A stretch of DNA of 64,000 bases, taken from assembly GCA_024304985.1 (NCBI GenBank), contig JAMWZC010000001.1, positions 620,001-684,000 of the forward strand, read 5' to 3'. This stretch comes from Paracoccaceae bacterium (GTDB lineage: Bacteria; Pseudomonadota; Alphaproteobacteria; Rhodobacterales; Rhodobacteraceae). Of this stretch, positions 16,180 through 25,447 are shown piece by piece; position 1 is the stretch's first letter, and every line of letters begins with the position of its first letter. The position numbers and the translations under genes were made by a program. The notes beneath the pieces are model-generated. The model did no database searches. It was not told the origin of the DNA and saw only the letters and a program-made list of their open reading frames with translations.

Positions 16180-16204
16180 TCTACTTGCCTCAAATATCCC
16201 CGCC
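16178..16204 (-). repeat. Dispersed intergenic element, copy 1
   Basis: The minus strand reads GGGGATATTTGAGGCAAG followed by TAGAAAC. It lies about 30 bases after the ispZ stop and resembles the copies at 38900, 52918 and 58366 (GGGAT, an AT-rich core, then a purine-rich AAG/GAA end). Confidence 0.5.
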
Positions 16205-16235
16205 GGAGGCATCTGCCCCCACCGCGCGCGCGCCG

Positions 16236-16853
16236 TTACCGATCCTGCGCGTCCGGGGCCTCCGTCTTGATGGCATGGGTTTCGAAGAGCCTGCCTTGCG
16301 TGATGAAGAAGACAAAGACTGCCGCCGTCAGCACGAAGGTCTCGAAATAGACCCAGGCCTCGGTGCTCATGAAGCGCCAGACGATCTCGTTCGACACCGC
16401 CAGACCGAAGAACAGCGCGGTCAGGCGGCGGGTCAGGATCATCCAGCCGGTTTCCGTCATGGGGATCATCTCCTCCATCACATATTGCAGATAGGACCGC
16501 CCCCGCATGAGGCCGATCCCCAGCAGTCCGGCAAAGACCAGATAGACGATCGTGGGCTTGATCTTGAGGAAGCGTTCGTCATTCAGCCAGACGGTCAGCC
16601 CGCCGAAGAGCACGACCAGCACCATGGTCATGATCTGCATCCGCGACAGGCGACCCGTGAGTTTCCACAGGATGCCGGTGCTGAGCAGCAGAAGCGGAAT
16701 CAGCGCCGCCGTGGCCACGATGAAGCCGCCATATTCGGTGCCATTGATGGTGAAGACCCGGTCCTTGAGCGCGATATAGGCCACGAAAAAGGCCAGCACC
16801 GGCCCCAGTTCCAGGGCGGTCTTCACCAGCGGGTTGATGTCCTTTTGGGCCAT
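16236..16853 (-). CDS. ispZ: Inner-membrane septation protein A (YciB/IspZ family)
   Basis: This is 205 residues starting at ATG 16853. It begins KTALELGPVLAFFVAY, the typical IspZ/YciB opening. About five to six membrane segments follow, with the family blocks TALIPLLLLSTGIL, WLNDERFLKIKPTIVY (very characteristic) and TRRLTALFFGLAVSNEIVWR. The tail ends EAPDAQDR. YciB in E. coli interacts with elongasome and division proteins and influences cell envelope synthesis; its exact activity is unresolved. It is co-directional with the transporter gene 11 bases upstream and so belongs to the ftsY-(17770)-transporter-ispZ run. Confidence 0.93.
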   Translation of the reverse strand: MAQKDINPLVKTALELGPVLAFFVAYIALKDRVFTINGTEYGGFIVATAALIPLLLLSTGILWKLTGRLSRMQIMTMVLVVLFGGLTVWLNDERFLKIKPTIVYLVFAGLLGIGLMRGRSYLQYVMEEMIPMTETGWMILTRRLTALFFGLAVSNEIVWRFMSTEAWVYFETFVLTAAVFVFFITQGRLFETHAIKTEAPDAQDR

Positions 16854-16864
16854 GAAGCAGTCTC

Positions 16865-17773
16865 CTAGCTTCCGAATTGCACGATGACCGCGCCCAGCGC
16901 GATCAGGCACATCAGCGCGATGCGCCGTGGGCCTACGGTTTCCTTCAGCACCAGCCAGCCGATCAGAGCGGCAAAGACGGTGGATGTCTCGCGCAGCACC
17001 GCCGCCTCGCCGACTTTGTCCAGACGGGTGGCCAACATGATAGAGCCGAAGCTGAAAAAGGCGATCACCGCGCCGACCACGCCGCGCTGCATCAAGGGCA
17101 GGACGGGTGGGCGCAGATGCGTGGCCATCGCGCGCCAGCGCAGGCTTGCCACGACGGGCATGACCAGACCATCGATCATGAAGAACCACATCAAAAAGGT
17201 GAAGGGGTCCGCCGTCGCCCGGATGCCGTAGGCGTCATAGGTGGTGTAAAGCGCCACGAAAAGGCCCGTCAGCACCGCCAGACCCAGCGCCATGTTCAGC
17301 GTGTCGCGGTTCAGCGTGACATGGATCAGGTTATAGACGGCAAGGCCGAAGATGCCGCAGAGCAGGACGGCCACGCCCAGCCATTGCGTCAGGGTAAAGA
17401 CCTCACCGAAGATCAGCCATGCGCCGATCACGGCAAAAAGCGGCCCCGTCCCGCGCACCACCGGATAGACCACGGTATAGGCTCCGCGCGTATAGGCCAT
17501 GGCTTGGAGGAACTTATAGGCGGTGTGGATCACGAAGGCCCCCGCGAAGATGGGCCACATATGCGGTTCGGGAAAGGGCACCACGAACAGCGCGAAAGGG
17601 GCGGCGATCATCGCATAGTTGATGTCGATGGCCCCGCGCATCAGCCAGGGGTCGTGGCGGCCCTTTTGCAGCGCGCCGAAAATCGCATGCAGCACCGCCG
17701 CCAGCAGCGCCAGCATCATGGCCACCTGACTGCCCGCCGGAGTTCCCTCCAGCGAGACGAGCCAGGCGCTCAT
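16865..17773 (-). CDS. EamA/DMT-superfamily transporter
   Basis: This is 302 residues with ten predicted membrane helices in two repeats, as in drug/metabolite exporters. The first repeat includes AVLHAIFGALQKGRHDPW and YPVVRGTGPLFAVIGAWL. The second includes VLRETSTVFAALIGWLVLKETVG, matching the EamA signature of a helix ending in E-x-x-S/T followed by W-L-x-L-K-E. The substrate cannot be inferred. Its start overlaps the stop of the upstream gene by four bases (ATGA type), showing translational coupling, and ispZ follows after 11 bases. Confidence 0.88.
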   Translation of the reverse strand: MSAWLVSLEGTPAGSQVAMMLALLAAVLHAIFGALQKGRHDPWLMRGAIDINYAMIAAPFALFVVPFPEPHMWPIFAGAFVIHTAYKFLQAMAYTRGAYTVVYPVVRGTGPLFAVIGAWLIFGEVFTLTQWLGVAVLLCGIFGLAVYNLIHVTLNRDTLNMALGLAVLTGLFVALYTTYDAYGIRATADPFTFLMWFFMIDGLVMPVVASLRWRAMATHLRPPVLPLMQRGVVGAVIAFFSFGSIMLATRLDKVGEAAVLRETSTVFAALIGWLVLKETVGPRRIALMCLIALGAVIVQFGS

Positions 17774-18186
17774 GCGCGCAGCCGTCCGGGGCTGCGCCCA
17801 AGGCTTTCGTCATGGAGTTCGCGGGCGCGGCGGGAAATGTCGATCTCATCGCCCTCGCGGCCGATCACGATATCGCCCCCTTCGGCGGCGAAGGCGTATT
17901 CGTCGATCAGTTCCTGTTCCAGCGTGTCCAGCACGAAGGTGTTGCGATGTTCGGGCAGCAGGCACAGATCGAAGATGCGCGGCGGCACATCCAGATGCGC
18001 GTCCCAGATCATGCGGCCAAAGCCCACGACCTGACCGTCGTTCAAGACCACGCATTCGCTCATGACCAGCCGGTCATCGGGCCAGTCCTCGATCTCGTCC
18101 GCCTCGCGCAGGCGTGCGCCGTCGATCACCGCCTCAAGGGCGGTGATGTCGGGCTGGAAATCCGTTGTCCGTCTTATTTCAAGCAT
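17770..18186 (-). CDS. Small acidic protein, possible GNAT-like fold
   Basis: This is 138 residues from ATG 18186. The middle part VVLNDGQVVGFGRMIWD, then RIFDLCLLPEHRNTFVLDTLE, resembles the beta4-alpha3 region of GNAT acetyltransferases. The acetyl-CoA loop motif (R/Q-x-x-G-x-G/A) is absent, so if it is a GNAT it is degenerate. The tail is charged (IGREGDEIDISRRARELHDES). It lies between ftsY (12 bases) and the DMT transporter (4-base overlap) in one transcription unit. I cannot assign a function. Confidence 0.7.
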   Translation of the reverse strand: MLEIRRTTDFQPDITALEAVIDGARLREADEIEDWPDDRLVMSECVVLNDGQVVGFGRMIWDAHLDVPPRIFDLCLLPEHRNTFVLDTLEQELIDEYAFAAEGGDIVIGREGDEIDISRRARELHDESLGRSPGRLRA

Positions 18187-18198
18187 CAAGGTCAATTC

Positions 18199-19629
18199 TC
18201 ACGCATCCAGACCCGTCAGCGCCTTTGCGAAATCCTCGGGGTCGAAAGGTGCCAGATCGTCGATCTGCTCGCCCACGCCGATCGCATGGATGGGCAGACC
18301 GAACTTGTCGGCCAGCGCCACCAGCACGCCGCCCTTGGCGGTACCGTCCAGCTTGGTCATCACAAGGCCCGACACATCGGCCAGCTTGCGGAAGATTTCC
18401 ACCTGGCTGAGCGCGTTCTGGCCGGTCGTGGCGTCCAGCACCAGCAGGGTGTTGTGGGGGGCGGACGGGTCCTTCTTGCGGATGACGCGGACGATCTTGG
18501 ACAGCTCCTCCATCAGATCGGCGCGGTTCTGCAAGCGGCCTGCCGTGTCGATCAAGAGCAGGTCCGCGCCCTCGGCCTCGGCCCGTGTCATGGCGTCGAA
18601 GGCAAGGCTGGCGGGGTCCGATCCTTCGGGCGCGGTCAGGACGGGCACGCCCGCGCGCTGTCCCCAGACCTGCAACTGTTCCACAGCGGCGGCGCGGAAG
18701 GTGTCGCCTGCGGCGATGATCACGGTCTTGCCGGCGGCGCGGAACTGGCTGGCCAGCTTGCCGATGGTCGTGGTCTTGCCCGAGCCGTTCACGCCCACGA
18801 CCAGCACGACCTGCGGGGTCTTGGGGAAAATCGGCATGGGCCGGGCCACGGGTTCCATGATGCGCGCGATCTCATCCGCCAGAGCGCGCTTGATATCGGT
18901 GACCGAGAGTTTCCGGCCATAGCGCCCTTCGGCAAGGTTGGCCGTCACGCGCAGCGCGGTGTCCACGCCCATATCAGAGGCGATGAGCAACTCTTCAAGC
19001 TGTTCCAGCATCGCATCGTCCAGCACGCGGCGCACCACCGGACCGGCAGGCGCGGCAGGGATTCTGGCAACGGGTTCGGCTTCGGCCACAGCGGCGGATG
19101 TGGACGCGGCAGAGCGGCCAAGCAGACGGCCCAGAAAACCGACCTTCGCGGCCCCGGAGTCGGCCACGGCCATGGCCCGGTCCATCGGCATTTCGGACGG
19201 TGTGCCCAAGGGAATTTCCATCGGCGCCGGGCCGGGCATGATGTCCCCCTGCGGGGCGGGCACTTCCGAGGGCCAGTCGCCGGGCATTTCCTCGGGCTGG
19301 TCATAGCCGGGGATTTCCTCGGGTGCCTCTTCGGGGGTGTCGGGGTCTTCGGGCACTTCGGCGGGATAGTCCGGTTCCTCGGGTTCCTGCGGTTCGGGCA
19401 CAGGCAAGGGTTCGGGTTCCGGTGCAGGCGTGTCCGGTTCGGGCACAGGCTCCGGCTCCGGCGCGGGGACAGGCTCGACCTCGGGGGTGGGATCAGGGTC
19501 CTGCGACGTCAGGCGCGTGTCGTCTTCGACCTCTGCCGCGCCGCCCTGTGCCACGATCGCATCCAGCCCCTGGTCCAGCCGGGACGAGGAGGTGAACAGG
19601 CGTTGTTTGAGTTTGCCGAAAAATGACAT
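18199..19629 (-). CDS. ftsY: Signal recognition particle receptor FtsY
   Basis: This is 476 residues. FtsY docks SRP-ribosome complexes at the inner membrane and hydrolyses GTP together with Ffh. The NG domain is canonical: N-domain helices around 215-270, then VNGSGKTTTIGKLA (P-loop, about 282), DTFRAAAVEQL, DTAGR, TKLDGTAKGG and GVGEQIDDLAPFD at the end. The N-terminal A region (about 30-160) is Pro/Glu-rich with repeated PEPEP-type units and is probably disordered. It follows a short basic start MSFFGKLKQRLFTSS that may bind lipid. It is the first gene of a run that continues to ispZ. Confidence 0.97.
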   Translation of the reverse strand: MSFFGKLKQRLFTSSSRLDQGLDAIVAQGGAAEVEDDTRLTSQDPDPTPEVEPVPAPEPEPVPEPDTPAPEPEPLPVPEPQEPEEPDYPAEVPEDPDTPEEAPEEIPGYDQPEEMPGDWPSEVPAPQGDIMPGPAPMEIPLGTPSEMPMDRAMAVADSGAAKVGFLGRLLGRSAASTSAAVAEAEPVARIPAAPAGPVVRRVLDDAMLEQLEELLIASDMGVDTALRVTANLAEGRYGRKLSVTDIKRALADEIARIMEPVARPMPIFPKTPQVVLVVGVNGSGKTTTIGKLASQFRAAGKTVIIAAGDTFRAAAVEQLQVWGQRAGVPVLTAPEGSDPASLAFDAMTRAEAEGADLLLIDTAGRLQNRADLMEELSKIVRVIRKKDPSAPHNTLLVLDATTGQNALSQVEIFRKLADVSGLVMTKLDGTAKGGVLVALADKFGLPIHAIGVGEQIDDLAPFDPEDFAKALTGLDA

Positions 19630-19820
19630 GGCGGCCTCGCGGGGTGTTTGCTTTCACCTAGACCCTCTTGGTCGGTTTTGAAAGCCCCCCAGGGTCAATC
19701 TGTCCCATGGGTCACGCGGCCGTGCAGGTGTGCGGGCGCCGTTGGGGATATCCGCTGACCCCTGTGCCGCGACTGTTTGATCACTGGCCAAATCGGGGTG
19801 GACTGGGGCAGGATGCGCGC

Positions 19821-20276
19821 ATGAGACATCCGTTACCCCCCCTGTTCGCACCCGCCCTGCCCCGTCTGATCCTGTCGGCCCTTCTGGCAGTGGGTCTGCT
19901 GCTTTTGTCCGCCATCACCCTGCGCGCGCAGACAGGCAGCCCGATGGATGGGGCCGCCTTTGATGCCTATACGCGCGGGCAGACCTTTACCTATGGCACC
20001 GGGGCCGCGCCCTATGGTGCCGAGGAGTATATGGACAACCGCCGGGTGCGCTGGTCCTTTCTGGATGGCCGCTGTCAGGAAGGGGAGTGGTATGAGGAGA
20101 ACGGCATGATCTGCTTTGTCTATGACGACAATCCCGATCCGCAATGCTGGAGCTTCTATCAGACCCCCGGCGGGATCGTGGCCCGGTTCGAGGATGATCC
20201 AAGCCAGACCACGCTTTACGAGATCACGCGCAGCCCCGAGCCGATGATGTGCCTTGGCCCGGAGGTGGGGACGTGA
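19821..20276 (+). CDS. Exported protein of unknown function
   Basis: This is 151 residues from ATG 19821. The first 38 residues are a signal peptide or anchor (LILSALLAVGLLLLSAITLRAQT). The mature domain has the pattern VRWSFLDGRCQEGEWYEEN, then ICFVYDDNPDPQCWSFYQ and a late MMCLGPEV. This gives three or four Cys and several Trp that suggest a small disulfide-bonded periplasmic fold. I know similar short exported proteins in Rhodobacteraceae but no function. It is divergent from ftsY and lies 53 bases before the AlkB-like gene, so the two may share a transcript. Confidence 0.7.
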   Translation: MRHPLPPLFAPALPRLILSALLAVGLLLLSAITLRAQTGSPMDGAAFDAYTRGQTFTYGTGAAPYGAEEYMDNRRVRWSFLDGRCQEGEWYEENGMICFVYDDNPDPQCWSFYQTPGGIVARFEDDPSQTTLYEITRSPEPMMCLGPEVGT

Positions 20277-20329
20277 CGCGGGCTCTGACCCCGCCGCGGC
20301 GGACCTGACCCGACGCGGACCGGTTTGCC

Positions 20330-21349
20330 ATGTTCCTGTTTGCCATTGCCACGATTGCCCCCCTGACCCTGCTGATCCTTGGCAGCCTTGTTGGCGGCTG
20401 GTGGGTCGCGGCGGGCATTGTGATGATCACCGTCTTTACATGGGCCGCCGACCACCTGATGCGCCACGCAGCGGCGGTGACAGGGCGGGATGACGAATTT
20501 CCCAGCGGTGACGGGCTGGCCGTGGTGCTGGCGCTGCTGTTGCTGGCGGGGCTGGTGCTGGCGGTGCGGGCCTTCGGCGCGGGCTTTGCGGCGGTGGAAC
20601 TGCTGGGGCTGGTGATCGGCTGGGGGCTGGCCTTTGGCCAGATCGGCCATCCGGTGGCGCATGAGCTGATTCATCGGCGGGCGACATGGATGCGGGTCTT
20701 GGGGCGCGCGGTTTATTGTGCGGTGCTGATGGGGCATCACGCCTCCAGCCATCTGCGGGTGCATCATGTGCATGTGGGCACCGCCGACGATCCGGCCTCC
20801 GCCCCGCTGGGGATGGGGTTCTGGCGCTATGCGCCGCGCGCCTGGGCGGGATCGTTCATGGCGGGGCTACGGGCGGAGTCGGCGCTGCGCGCGCGGGCAT
20901 CGGTGCCTGCGCCGGGGTGGACGCATCCCTATCTGGGCTATGGTCTGGGTGCGTTGCTGGCGCTGGCGCTGGCCTTTGGGCTGGCGGGGTGGGGCGGTGT
21001 TCCGGGCCTGCTGGGGATCGCGGCCTATGCGCAGGTGCAGATCCTGCTGTCGGATTACATCCAGCATTACGGGCTGACGCGGGCAAGGCTGGCGGATGGG
21101 CGGCTGGAACCCGTCGGGGCGCGTCATTCGTGGAACGCGCCGCAGGCGTGGTCGAGCGCGATGATGCTGAACGCGCCGCGCCATTCGGATCATCATGCGC
21201 ATCCTGCGCGCCCCTACCTGGCGCTGCGGCTTGAGGCGGAAATGCCGCTGCTGCCGCGTGCCGTGCCGGTGATGGCGGTGGCGGCGCTGGTTCCGCCGCT
21301 CTGGCGGCGGATGATGGACCGGCGCGCGCGGCGCTGGATGGGCCGTTAA
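20330..21349 (+). CDS. AlkB-like non-haem diiron monooxygenase / fatty-acid desaturase superfamily
   Basis: This is 339 residues with several membrane helices. Three His clusters match the integral-membrane alkane hydroxylase pattern: HELIH (about 109), HLRVHHVHVGTADDPAS (about 142, like AlkB HxxxHHxxVATPEDPAS) and APRHSDHHAHP (about 283). DYIQHYGLTR replaces the usual NYxEHYG. In AlkB the reaction is terminal hydroxylation of alkanes with rubredoxin electrons. Here the LQRHSDHH motif reads NAPRHSDHH and the protein is shorter than typical AlkB (about 400), so the substrate may differ. Its stop codon overlaps that of convergent xseA. No rubredoxin gene lies nearby. Confidence 0.82.
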   Translation: MFLFAIATIAPLTLLILGSLVGGWWVAAGIVMITVFTWAADHLMRHAAAVTGRDDEFPSGDGLAVVLALLLLAGLVLAVRAFGAGFAAVELLGLVIGWGLAFGQIGHPVAHELIHRRATWMRVLGRAVYCAVLMGHHASSHLRVHHVHVGTADDPASAPLGMGFWRYAPRAWAGSFMAGLRAESALRARASVPAPGWTHPYLGYGLGALLALALAFGLAGWGGVPGLLGIAAYAQVQILLSDYIQHYGLTRARLADGRLEPVGARHSWNAPQAWSSAMMLNAPRHSDHHAHPARPYLALRLEAEMPLLPRAVPVMAVAALVPPLWRRMMDRRARRWMGR

Positions 21350-22842
21350 AGCAGACTGCCCTGTTCTGGTGGCGGGGTCTTGCCAGCCGGTTTGGGTGCG
21401 GGTTTGCCGCCGACGGCAAGCCGGCCATCGCTGAACTGGATTTCCAGCGCGCGGGCCTTGGCGGCGTCTGCCTTGGTGGTCAGCACCGCGCCATCCTCGC
21501 CGCGCACCACGGCATAGCCGCGCTGCAAGGTCGCCTCGTATCCCAGTGTCAGGCGCAGGCGGTCTTGTTCTTCAATGCGTTGCCGCCAAGACTTCACCTG
21601 TCGCTGGCCCGCATTCGACAGGCGGCGCGAGAGGGCTGTGAGGTCGCGGTTCTTGCGCTCCAGATCGGCGCGGAAACGGTCAAGGCTGAGGCGATCCGAT
21701 GCCACGGCCAGATTGCGCCGCTCGGCCTGAATGGCACGGCGCAGGAGGGCCGGGCGCAGCGCGCCCGCGTGATCGGACAGGGCGACGCGGCGCAACTGGA
21801 CCGTGCGGATCAGGGCGGCGGGCAGACGGTCGGACATCACGTCAAGCCGCTGGCGCGGGGCGTCCAGCAGCGTCTCGGCGCGCGGCAAGGCGCGGGACAG
21901 ATCGCGCAGGCGTTGGGCGCGCAAGGATACGCCGCCCGTCAAGGCGCGGGTCAGGCGGCCCGATTGCCCGTCCAGCCATGCCAGAAGGTCCAGCCGCACG
22001 GGCACGGCCATTTCCGCCGCCGCCGTGGGCGTGGGCGCGCGGCGGTCGGCGGCATAGTCGATGAGGGTCGTATCGGTTTCGTGCCCCACGGCGGAAATCA
22101 GCGGGATGCGCGAGGCGGCAGCGGCGCGGACGACGATTTCCTCGTTGAATCCCCACAGATCCTCAAGCGAGCCGCCACCGCGCGCCACGATGATCAGATC
22201 GGGGCGTGGCAGCGCGCCGCCGGGTGTCATTGCGTTGAAGCCGTGGATGGCGCGGGCGACTTCCGCTGCGCAATTGGCGCCCTGCACGGCGACAGGCCAG
22301 ATCAGCACCTTGCGCGGGAAACGGTCGCGCAGGCGGTGCAGGATATCGCGGATCACCGCCCCGGTGGGAGAGGTGACGACGCCGATGATCTCGGGCAGAT
22401 AGGGGATCGGCTGCTTGCGGGTGTCGTCAAACAGCCCCTCGGCGGCCAGCATCCGACGGCGCTTGTCCAGCATCGCCATCAAGGCCCCTGCCCCTGCGGG
22501 TTCGATATCCTCGATGATCAGCTGGTATTTCGACTGCCCGCCGAAGGTGGTGATGCGGCCCGTGGCGATCACTTCCATCCCCTCTTCGGGCTGCACCGAC
22601 AGGCGGGCGGCGACACCTTTCCAGATCACGGCGGCCAGCACCGAGCGGTCATCCTTGAGATCCAGATAGATATGCCCTGAGCGCGGCATGGTCACGCGGC
22701 CCAGCTCGCCCCGGATGCGGACATGGGAAAACTCGCCCTCCAGCACCCGTTTCACGGCGCCCGAAATCTCGGATACGGTGTATTCGGGGTTGTTCTGCCC
22801 GCCTTGCGGCAGGGGGGCGTCATCGTCGAGAAGATCGGACAT
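21346..22842 (-). CDS. xseA: Exodeoxyribonuclease VII large subunit
   Basis: This is 498 residues from ATG 22842. ExoVII, made with XseB, degrades single-stranded DNA in both directions in the cytosol. An OB-fold domain occupies about 20-120 (YTVSEISGAVKRVLEGEF, VRIRGELGRV). The catalytic domain follows with VVTSPTGAVIRDIL (about 160), DLIIVARGGGSLEDLWGFN (about 208) and SAVGHETDTTLIDY. A long helical region (about 290-430) and a C-terminal LQRGYAVV segment close the protein. The tail is Pro/Gly-rich. It is divergent from purD and its stop (TAA on the minus strand) shares bases with the alkB-like stop. No xseB is in the window. Confidence 0.96.
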   Translation of the reverse strand: MSDLLDDDAPLPQGGQNNPEYTVSEISGAVKRVLEGEFSHVRIRGELGRVTMPRSGHIYLDLKDDRSVLAAVIWKGVAARLSVQPEEGMEVIATGRITTFGGQSKYQLIIEDIEPAGAGALMAMLDKRRRMLAAEGLFDDTRKQPIPYLPEIIGVVTSPTGAVIRDILHRLRDRFPRKVLIWPVAVQGANCAAEVARAIHGFNAMTPGGALPRPDLIIVARGGGSLEDLWGFNEEIVVRAAAASRIPLISAVGHETDTTLIDYAADRRAPTPTAAAEMAVPVRLDLLAWLDGQSGRLTRALTGGVSLRAQRLRDLSRALPRAETLLDAPRQRLDVMSDRLPAALIRTVQLRRVALSDHAGALRPALLRRAIQAERRNLAVASDRLSLDRFRADLERKNRDLTALSRRLSNAGQRQVKSWRQRIEEQDRLRLTLGYEATLQRGYAVVRGEDGAVLTTKADAAKARALEIQFSDGRLAVGGKPAPKPAGKTPPPEQGSLL

Positions 22843-22925
22843 GCGGGCGGGCCTTCCCTCTGGCTTGTCTAAGGGGTCGCGGCACCTTAAAGCGGGGCAC
22901 GACAAAGGCCAAGCGGGAGAGCGCC

Positions 22926-24188
22926 ATGAATATCCTGATCCTCGGCAGCGGCGGGCGTGAACATGCGCTGGCATGGGCCGTGATGCAGAACCCCAAATGC
23001 GACAAGCTGATCGTGGCGCCGGGCAATGCGGGCATCGCGCAGATCGCGGAATGTGCAGATCTGGATGTGCTCAACGGCGCGGCGGTGGTGAATTTCTGCG
23101 ACGAGAACGCCATTGATTTCATCATCGTGGGGCCGGAAGCCCCCTTGGCCGCAGGCATCAGCGACCGTCTGCGCGAGGCGGGGTTCAATGTGTTTGGTCC
23201 CTCGAAGGCGGCGGCGATGCTGGAGGCGAGCAAGGCCTTCACCAAGGAGATCTGCGCGGCTGTGAATGCGCCCACCGCAGGCTATGGCCATTTCACCGAT
23301 GCGGACGCCGCGCGCGCCCATATCCGCGAACAGGGCGCGCCCATCGTGGTCAAGGCCGATGGTCTGGCCGCGGGCAAGGGCGTGATCGTGGCGATGACCG
23401 AGGCCGAAGCCTTGGCCGCGGTCGATGACATGTTCGGCGGAGCCTTTGGTGGCGCGGGGGCCGAAGTGGTGATCGAAGAGTTCATGGAGGGCGAGGAGGC
23501 GTCGTTCTTTGTCCTGTGCGATGGCAAGGATGTGCTGGCCATCGGCACGGCGCAGGATCACAAGCGCGTGGGCGATGGCGACACGGGGCCGAATACCGGC
23601 GGGATGGGGGCCTATTCCCCTGCCCCGGTGTTGTCGGATGCCGTGGCAACCTTGGCGATGGAGCAGATCGTCAAGCCCTGCATGGATGAAATGGCGCGGC
23701 GCGGGATGCCCTATCAGGGCGTGCTCTATGCCGGGTTGATGATCAAGGACGGCCAGCCCCGCCTGGTGGAATACAACGTGCGATTTGGCGATCCCGAATG
23801 TCAGGTGCTGATGATGCGGCTGGGCGCGCAGGCGCTGGACCTGATGCTGGCCTGTGCCGAGGGGCGTCTGGCGGATGCGCAGGTGCATTGGGCGGATGAC
23901 CATGCGTTGACCGTGGTGATGGCGGCCAATGGCTATCCGGGCGATTATGCCAAGGGCAGCGTGATCGGCGGGCTGGACGGATTGCCCGAGGACAGTTTCC
24001 ATATGTGTTTCCACGCCGGCACGGCGCGGGACAAGGGTCAGTTCACCGCCAATGGCGGCCGCGTGCTGAACGTGACCGCGCGGGGCGCGACACTGGCCGA
24101 GGCGCAGGCGCGCGCTTATGCGATGGTCGATGCGATCGACTGGCCCGGCGGGTTCTGCCGCCGCGACATCGGCTGGCGGGCGCTGTGA
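22926..24188 (+). CDS. purD: Phosphoribosylamine--glycine ligase
   Basis: This is 420 residues, normal for GARS. It ligates phosphoribosylamine and glycine with ATP in the second step of purine synthesis. The start follows GGGAGAGCGCC. Blocks in order are NILILGSGGREHALAWA (1-18), VGPEAPLAAGISD (about 68), FGPSKAAAMLEASKAFTK, the ATP-grasp lysine region VVKADGLAAGKGV (about 142), DHKRVGDGDTGPNTGGMGAYSP, and RFGDPECQ (about 289). The stop overlaps the GTG start of the next gene by four bases, so that membrane protein is likely co-translated. Confidence 0.97.
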   Translation: MNILILGSGGREHALAWAVMQNPKCDKLIVAPGNAGIAQIAECADLDVLNGAAVVNFCDENAIDFIIVGPEAPLAAGISDRLREAGFNVFGPSKAAAMLEASKAFTKEICAAVNAPTAGYGHFTDADAARAHIREQGAPIVVKADGLAAGKGVIVAMTEAEALAAVDDMFGGAFGGAGAEVVIEEFMEGEEASFFVLCDGKDVLAIGTAQDHKRVGDGDTGPNTGGMGAYSPAPVLSDAVATLAMEQIVKPCMDEMARRGMPYQGVLYAGLMIKDGQPRLVEYNVRFGDPECQVLMMRLGAQALDLMLACAEGRLADAQVHWADDHALTVVMAANGYPGDYAKGSVIGGLDGLPEDSFHMCFHAGTARDKGQFTANGGRVLNVTARGATLAEAQARAYAMVDAIDWPGGFCRRDIGWRAL

Positions 24189-24769
24189 GAAAACCGCGCC
24201 GCCACGCGGTCAAGCCCGCGCTGATCAAATCGCCCCTGACCTATGTGCTGGCGGACGGGGCGCTGGTTTGCGAGGACGCCAAGGGCGGCACGCTCTGGCG
24301 GATGGAGCTTGCGGCGGTGACCTTTGCCCATTGGAGCGCGTCGCGGGCGGGGCAAAGCCTGACGCGGGTGTTGCGGCTGGAGGACGGCACGCAGCGCCGC
24401 GCGATCCGGCAGCATCTCTATCGCCGCGCGCTGGTGGGCGGGCCGGATGACATGGCTTTCCGCGCCTGCGTGGCGGATGTGCTGCGCGCGCTGATGGCGG
24501 CGCAACCGGGGCTGGATGTGGAGAGCGGGCCGTCGGCGGGCACGGCGGCGGCGCTGCGGGTTCTGGGTGTGGCGCTGCTGGCGGGGGCTTTGGCCGCGCC
24601 GGTTCTGGCGCTGGCGACGGGGCAGGATCTGATGGCCTTCGTGAACTGGGGGATTCCCGTCACGCTGATCGGCCTTCTGGGTCTGGCGCTGCTGCGGACC
24701 TATGCGCCGGGGCGCGGGCGGCGGCAACGGACTCCGGCCGAGGTGGTGGCGGAGGTCGAGGGGGTTTGA
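24185..24769 (+). CDS. Small membrane protein co-translated with purD
   Basis: This is 194 residues from GTG 24185, whose GTGA overlaps the purD stop. The N-terminal cytosolic domain includes TYVLADGALVCEDAKGGTLWRMEL and repeats of Arg-rich strands (LRLEDGTQRRAIR). Two membrane segments lie at about 121-141 (RVLGVALLAGALAAPVLALA) and about 155-173. A basic tail follows. I do not recognise the family; the strand-rich first part could be a small PH-like domain, but that is a guess. A downstream in-frame start is possible. There is no ribosome site beyond coupling to purD. Confidence 0.7.
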   Translation: MRKPRRHAVKPALIKSPLTYVLADGALVCEDAKGGTLWRMELAAVTFAHWSASRAGQSLTRVLRLEDGTQRRAIRQHLYRRALVGGPDDMAFRACVADVLRALMAAQPGLDVESGPSAGTAAALRVLGVALLAGALAAPVLALATGQDLMAFVNWGIPVTLIGLLGLALLRTYAPGRGRRQRTPAEVVAEVEGV

Positions 24770-24841
24770 CGTCATAGGGTCGAGACAGTCCGCACGGTTG
24801 CCAACAGGTACCCCGCGCGGAATCAAGGTGCGCAGCACCGC

Positions 24842-24978
24842 CGCGCGATCGCCGACACACCACCCCCGGGGCGGCGATCGGCTACCGCTGCGGCATGAAC
24901 TGAGGTTCGATAATGTTGCAGGGATAAACTGCCCCCAACAACCGTTGCATCGCCACCCCACATGTCGGCGATCGCGCG
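24842..24978. repeat. 16-bp inverted repeat bounding about 105 bp of non-coding DNA
   Basis: CGCGCGATCGCCGACA at 24842-24857 is the exact reverse complement of 24963-24978. A second shorter dyad (CGATCGCCG with CGGCGATCG) lies at its left end. The element fills the gap between the purD-linked gene and the ferredoxin gene. It could fold as a long stem in RNA or be the remains of a small mobile element; nothing in it looks coding. Confidence 0.5.
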
Positions 24979-25006
24979 CCTTGATCCAGTGCGGGTGCCT
25001 GATAGA

Positions 25007-25360
<354 letters not shown>

Positions 25361-25447
25361 TCACCCCTACCTAGACAAGCATCGCAGGGCGTTCCAGCCC
25401 CTTTTGTGCAGTTTTCCCCAAGGGCGCGCGCGCCCTGTGATCCCGGC

